From contig BCJJ01000003.1 of the NCBI GenBank assembly GCA_039545355.1, positions 2,191,092-2,255,091 of the forward strand: a DNA stretch of 64,000 nucleotides. Direction: 5' to 3'. Positions within the stretch are counted from its first letter, which is position 1; every line of letters begins with the position of its first letter. A model generated the notes under the pieces. The model was not told the DNA's origin, searched no databases, and was given only the letters and a program-made list of their open reading frames with translations. The translations under genes were made by a program, and so were the position numbers. This stretch comes from Trichosporon coremiiforme. Lineage: Eukaryota > Basidiomycota > Tremellomycetes > Trichosporonales > Trichosporonaceae. Shown here piece after piece: positions 59,758 to 64,000 of this stretch.

Positions 59758-60909
59758 ATGGCCTCCCAAACTCACACCCAGACCGCCCCCGCTGACACTT
59801 CCTCCAAGGTCGTCGGCTCCATCGCGACCCGTGCGTCCTACGAGCCCCTCTCGCGCAACAACGCCCTCGACGCGCACGAGCACCACTCCGTGACTCCGCA
59901 CATCGGCGAGGAGTTCCCCAACGTCCAGCTGTCCGAGCTCGTCAACTCGCCGGACGCGGACAAGCTGATCGCCGACCTGGCCGTGCTCGTCGCGGAGCGC
60001 GGCGTTGCCTTCTTCCGCGCCCAGGACCTCTCTCTTGAGGACCAGAAGAAGCTGGGCCGCAAGCTCGGCGAGCTGTCCGGTAAGCCCGCCGAGTCCGGGC
60101 TGCACATCCACCCGACGACGCACGCGGGCGCGAAGAAGGGCGACGAGATCTCCGTCATCTCCTCCGAGACCTTTGACCCGTACAGCGACAACGACCGCAC
60201 CCTCTTCGCCTCGGGCGGCTGGCACAGCGACATCACCTTCGAGCCCGTTCCCTCCGACTACGCCATCCTCAAGGTCCACACGTCCCCCGAGACGGGCGGC
60301 GACACGCTCTGGGCCTCGGGCTACGAGGCGTACTCGCGCCTCTCGCCCACGTTCCGCGAGTTCCTCGAGGGCAAGAAGGCAGTGCACGAGGCCAAGTTCT
60401 TCGAGCGGCTCGCGCAGCGTACGGGCCACTCGCTTCGGGACGAAGTGCGCGGCCATCCCGCCAACGCCGGGGCCGAGCTCAGCGCCGTGCACCCCGTCGT
60501 CCGCGTGAACCCGGTCACGGGCTGGAAGGGGCTGTACGTGAACCCGGCCTTCACGCGTCGCATCCTGGGCGTGACGCGCGACGAGTCCGACCTGCTCCTG
60601 CAGCACCTCTACTCCCTCGTGTCCCGCAACCACGACCTCCAAGTGCGTTTCAAGTGGACGACGTACGCGCCCGAATCGGGGCTGGGCGACATTGCCATCT
60701 GGGACAACAGGTCCACGTTCCACACCGCGACACAGGACTATGGCCGCACGCTCCGCGTCGGCGACCGCGTCGTCTCGCTCGGCGAGAAGCCCTACTACTC
60801 CAAGGACGGCAGGGAGAGGCGCGAGGCCCTCGGGCTCGGCGGTACTGCTGCTGAGCGCAACCTGGGCCAGATTGCGCTCGAGCTGCACGGCGTCAAGATT
60901 GCCGAGTAA
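59758..60909 (+). CDS. TauD/TfdA-type 2-oxoglutarate-dependent dioxygenase
   Basis: Intronless frame of 383 codons, with strong codon bias. It has the Fe(II) facial triad: GGWHSDITFE supplies His156 and Asp158, and FHTATQDYGRTLRV supplies the distal His322 and the Arg that binds 2-oxoglutarate. SVRATRFG-type cofactor strands and LGDIAIWDNRSTFH fit the family; length equals that of fungal Jlp1-like sulfonate/alpha-ketoglutarate dioxygenases. It probably hydroxylates a sulfonate or sulfate ester to release sulfite, a sulfur-scavenging role, but other TauD substrates are possible. Cytosolic; no targeting signal. The absence of introns contrasts with most neighbours. Confidence 0.88.
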   Translation: MASQTHTQTAPADTSSKVVGSIATRASYEPLSRNNALDAHEHHSVTPHIGEEFPNVQLSELVNSPDADKLIADLAVLVAERGVAFFRAQDLSLEDQKKLGRKLGELSGKPAESGLHIHPTTHAGAKKGDEISVISSETFDPYSDNDRTLFASGGWHSDITFEPVPSDYAILKVHTSPETGGDTLWASGYEAYSRLSPTFREFLEGKKAVHEAKFFERLAQRTGHSLRDEVRGHPANAGAELSAVHPVVRVNPVTGWKGLYVNPAFTRRILGVTRDESDLLLQHLYSLVSRNHDLQVRFKWTTYAPESGLGDIAIWDNRSTFHTATQDYGRTLRVGDRVVSLGEKPYYSKDGRERREALGLGGTAAERNLGQIALELHGVKIAE

Positions 60910-61586
60910 ACGTGGGCCAGAGGCACATGAGTGCGACAGCACCGGGGCACATTAGTCACTTAAGTTACATGGGTAACCCCGCTTATGATGCGGGGCACAA
61001 GTTGTACATATGAAAAGTAACGACGGAATGCAAATCAAGCTTAACTTCTGCACACCGAGATGGCGATCGGGGCGAGGAGGCGCAGCGATAACCACGAGGG
61101 ATACGAGGAAACGGAACGCACGTGCCTCCTTCATCCTCCTGACGTTCCATCGATCGCAACGCACTTTCTTCCAACGGAGTTGCTCTCATTGCACTCCACT
61201 GCGGCTAGTCCCAGAGTCTAATATTCCATGCCACCGTTCATGCGGAGTCGAACCCTCCCTCCACGACTCCTCTCATGCTGTATTTATAGACCCAGCGGAG
61301 AAAGAGCAATCGATGACGTAAGCCGCCCCCTCTTGCCCCTTACCTGTTCATCCCGAGTTCACTCCGATTGTCTCGGTACGTAGCAATGCGTACATGATGC
61401 GCGTACGAGGAACCCGTAAGCCGTAACCGACCCCCGGACCCCTTGCTCCCTGCTCCGCTCCGAGCTCCCCCTCCCCTCTTAACAAACTCGAAGTCTGACA
61501 TTGCACCGTCAACCTCACACCGATGGGCCACACCGCGTCTCACCCGACGCCCAGCCTCGCTTTAGTGCCCGCCAAACAGCTCCATC
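60910..61586. other. Intergenic region
   Basis: 3' flank of the dioxygenase gene and promoter of the next gene; ATTTATAGA near 61272 resembles a TATA-like element but is over 300 bp from the ATG. No gene seen. Confidence 0.4.
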
Positions 61587-62800
61587 ATGTCGCTCAACAA
61601 CGACGGATCCCTCGCCCTCCCGCCCCTCCCCACTGAGACTGACGGGGCCACAGTCGAAGGCGCCGTCACGCACGTCACGATGGTCGATGGGAAGGGGTTC
61701 AGGAACCCCGTCGAGGGCGGGGGAAGTATGATCACAGTGAGTCCGAGGTAGCCGAGGAGCCGAGGACCGTCAGGTCCGAGGCAATGGCCCGAGGAGGCTT
61801 TTCCCAAACCGATCTGAGCAATATCTAAGACGAGGGGATCGAAGAAGGGCGATTGTCGCAAAAGGCATTCGCGACGGCGAGGAACGCGGAACGTCCTAAC
61901 GCCCAGCGCTGGCTCAACCCCGAATCGCTCGGCGAGCCTTTGAATCTGATTGTGTCGGGGAACAGCGACGCGGACGTGCTGGTGGACCAAAAGTCCAAGG
62001 GCGGGTTCCGGAATTACATGCTGTGAGTGCGACAGCGAGCAGCGCGGAGCGCTGCGAGGGGTCAACCGCGACGCCGCGAGTGTCACGCCCTTCTGCCTCT
62101 TGCCTTCTCCTCTACGTAGACGTGGAGGTGAAGCGAGGGGAGAGCGAGACGCTGCGCGTCAGAGCGAGCGAACGGCCGCTAACGCATCCGTGTAGGTCCG
62201 GATGGGAGTCGGACGAAGCCTTCGGCCTGCACCTCGGCGACCCGCAACTCGCGGACTTGGGCGACGGCAAGGGTCCCCAGAAGCAGACCCGCGAGCTGCG
62301 ACACAATTACGGCGAAGTCATCCTCGGCACCCTCACCGAGACCCTAATCGGGGGCAACCACCTCCGATACTGGAAGCAGGAGGGCAGTAACGCCTACTTC
62401 CTCGCTGCCAGTGCTGAGAAGAATGTCCAGGAGCACCATGACATTGTGCCTGATGGATATGACCTTGGCCGGGACCAGCTCGTGGGGAAGCTTGTTGGGT
62501 ATGATTTGAAGGGGAAACCCAAGGCTGGCGACACTTTCAAGGGGGAGAGTCACGCCCTGGGGTGGACCTACGAGACGAGTGTCGAGTATGTGGACGGGCT
62601 GCTTGCCGTGGACCAGGGTGAGTACAGGTCTCGGGTGGTGTCTCGGTTGGGACAAAGATATGGGCCTGCCGGTATGCTCGCTGCGCTCGCTAACAACAGC
62701 CACGATCAACCACCACGACACCGTCTCCGTCGACGGCAAGACGACCGACGGCCTCGTCGCCCTCCTCACCGTGCGCATCAAGAAGCGTGGCATCTTCTGA
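61587..62800 (+). CDS. Conserved fungal protein of unknown function
   Basis: Exons 61587-61736, 61907-62022, 62196-62617 and 62700-62800 sum to 789 nt, 262 residues. The core reads PLNLIVSGNSDADVLVD, FRNYML|SGWESDEAFGLHLG, DPQLADLGDGKG, VILGTLTETLIGGNHLRYW, HHDIVPDGYDLGRDQLVG and VDGLVALLTVRIK. I recall this pattern (SGNSD, LHLGDxQxADLGDG, GGNHxRxW, DGYNxGRD) from a widespread fungal family without known function. No signal peptide; probably cytosolic or extracellular by an unconventional route. Introns 1 and 2 (170 and 173 nt) are long for this window. Confidence 0.72.
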
Positions 62801-62856
62801 GTATCTATTATAACGACGTAATGACACATGCGACGAACTATGGACCTTTTTCACTT

Positions 62857-63923
62857 CTAATTCTGCGCCCCGCCTTGGCCGCTCTGGTGCGCCGTGAGGG
62901 CGCGATACTCGAAGAGCGCGGGCACGAACCTGTCCTCGTCAATGACGTAGCCGCCTGACACGCCGCCATCACCTCCCGCCGCAGCGGGCACGAAGCAGCG
63001 CTGCAGCGCCCAGTGGTACTCCTTCGGCACGGCGGCGAAGGTCACGGCATCCCAAGCGAGGGGAGAGTAACTCCTCGCGTCGCCGCGGACCATAGCGCGC
63101 ACGGCGGCGTGGGCCAGGTCTGGGCTCCCCAGCTCCGACGCAGTCACGAACGTGGCGAGCGTGTCCGGTGCTGTTGTCCGGGAACTGCCCAGCGCGTCCG
63201 TGATCGCAAGCAGGATCTCGCCCTGCACTGGGAACTCGTACCGGTGCGCCAGCTTGAGTACTGGCAAGAGTCGTTCGAGACCGGCACTGGCGAGGGAGAG
63301 GTCGCGCGACGGACTCGGGCTAGGACTGACTCTGGCGCTGGCACTGGGGAGGGACGAGAGGGAGCTGCCGTGTCTGGAGTCGGAGCCTGAACCGCCTGAT
63401 CCGTTACCTGGCGAGATGCCGGGTCCTTGGCCCGAGATGGTCGTGGCCGCAAGGGGAGAGGTGAGCTGTGCCGAGGCGACAGAGGCCGAGCGCGACCCCA
63501 GCGTCGACTCGGACCCGAGCCCAGAGTCCAAGCCCGAGCTGCCCGAGTTCCCACTGTCTGGCGACAGGATGGTCGGTCGAGGGATACCAGCCGCAGTCTC
63601 TGTGGCCAGGTTGGCGCTCTGGAAGTCTAACAGGAGGTGGATGGCCTGTTCGTCCGCGAACGTGTCTTGCAGCTGGATCACGCGCGTGTGCTGCGCGACG
63701 GCGTAGAGCGTACTGACAGTCAGCGGGCACTGATGAAGCGTACTCACGATCCGTGTAGATGATGCCTGCCGATACGGAACTTGACGCCGTCTGCCGAGTG
63801 CAGCTCCCACTCCCCAGAGGAGAAGTATCGGTTCGACACGACCTCGACGTCCTCCGTCGCTGCCGCTGCTGCTGCTGGCGGGACATCGCCTCCGTTCAGA
63901 TGTGTGCTGTCGCGAATCGCCAT
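62857..63923 (-). CDS. BTB/POZ-domain-like protein
   Basis: Two exons. Exon 1 codes an Ala-rich N-terminus and the start of a BTB-like fold (NRYFSSGEWELHSADGVKF then RIGRHHLHG). After a 44-nt intron come LYAVAQHTRVIQLQDTFADE and QAIHLLLDF, the BTB beta-strand and helices. A low-complexity Ser/Gly insert (about 90 residues) separates these from LLPVLKLAHRYEFPVQGEILL, a helix typical of the BTB C-terminal part, and a helical tail (LAHAAVRAMVRGDAR). Basidiomycetes have many such BTB proteins of unknown role. It is convergent with the gene at 61587, with 56 bp between stops. Confidence 0.65.
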
Positions 63924-64000
63924 TGCTGTCACTTGTCGATCGTCGTGATCGTCGAGTAAGTGTGGCGCTGAGGCGAGTCGAGGAATGAGGACTGAGGCGG

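Noticed and set aside
61230..61265. T-loop-like GGTTCGACTCC on the minus strand, considered as a tRNA
   Set aside because: The flanking bases do not form a T stem and no D or anticodon arm is found at the right distance.

Overview
The window is nuclear DNA of a basidiomycete fungus, most likely a tremellomycete (perhaps Trichosporonales). This rests on GC-rich coding sequence, many very short GT-AG introns (about 35-60 nt) whose CTGAC or CTAAC branch point lies only a few bases from the 3' splice site, a class IV chitin synthase, and the fungal family content. I see 25 protein-coding genes, no transposons, no tRNA or rRNA genes and no CRISPR. The species call is an inference.

Layout. 1.4-7.7 kb: a bZIP factor, a GT61-type glycosyltransferase, and a divergent pair of mitochondrial small-subunit ribosomal proteins (mS45/Bot1-like and uS8m). 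The mS45-like gene has a 494-nt intron that appears to hold C/D snoRNAs. 8-20 kb: a Mau2/Scc4-like cohesin loader, HIS3, an Shr3-like permease chaperone, LEU4 and a disordered protein of unknown function. 20-25 kb: an intron-dense block with two tandem paralogues of an unrecognised family (A, 21494-23143, 13 exons; B, 23526-24615). A third, frameshifted relative (C) lies at 40309-41105. 25-34 kb: prefoldin subunit 6, an unknown protein, a long gene-free leader region and the chitin synthase. 34-40 kb: a DHA1-type MFS transporter, a LURP-one-related protein and an APH/CHK-like kinase. Between the transporter and its divergent neighbour lies a cluster of eight TGACGACC elements. 41-53 kb: an importin-11/Kap120-like karyopherin, the tRNA m1A58 methyltransferase TRM61 and a Zn2Cys6 transcription factor whose zinc cluster is assembled from five exons, one of 6 nt. 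53-64 kb: a CaMKK/Ssp1-like kinase with a Ser-Pro repeat tail, an unknown protein, a TauD-type dioxygenase, a conserved fungal protein and a BTB-domain protein.

The genes do not form one pathway. HIS3, LEU4, Shr3 and a bZIP factor are loosely linked by amino-acid metabolism, and the two mitoribosomal genes probably share a promoter. The transporter with its element cluster looks like an inducible locus. The most novel content is the A/B/C protein family, with a shared C-terminal motif and a shared phase-1 intron.

Exon boundaries were worked out by hand from splice consensus and reading frame. They are firm where exon sums close in frame and are marked approximate elsewhere.
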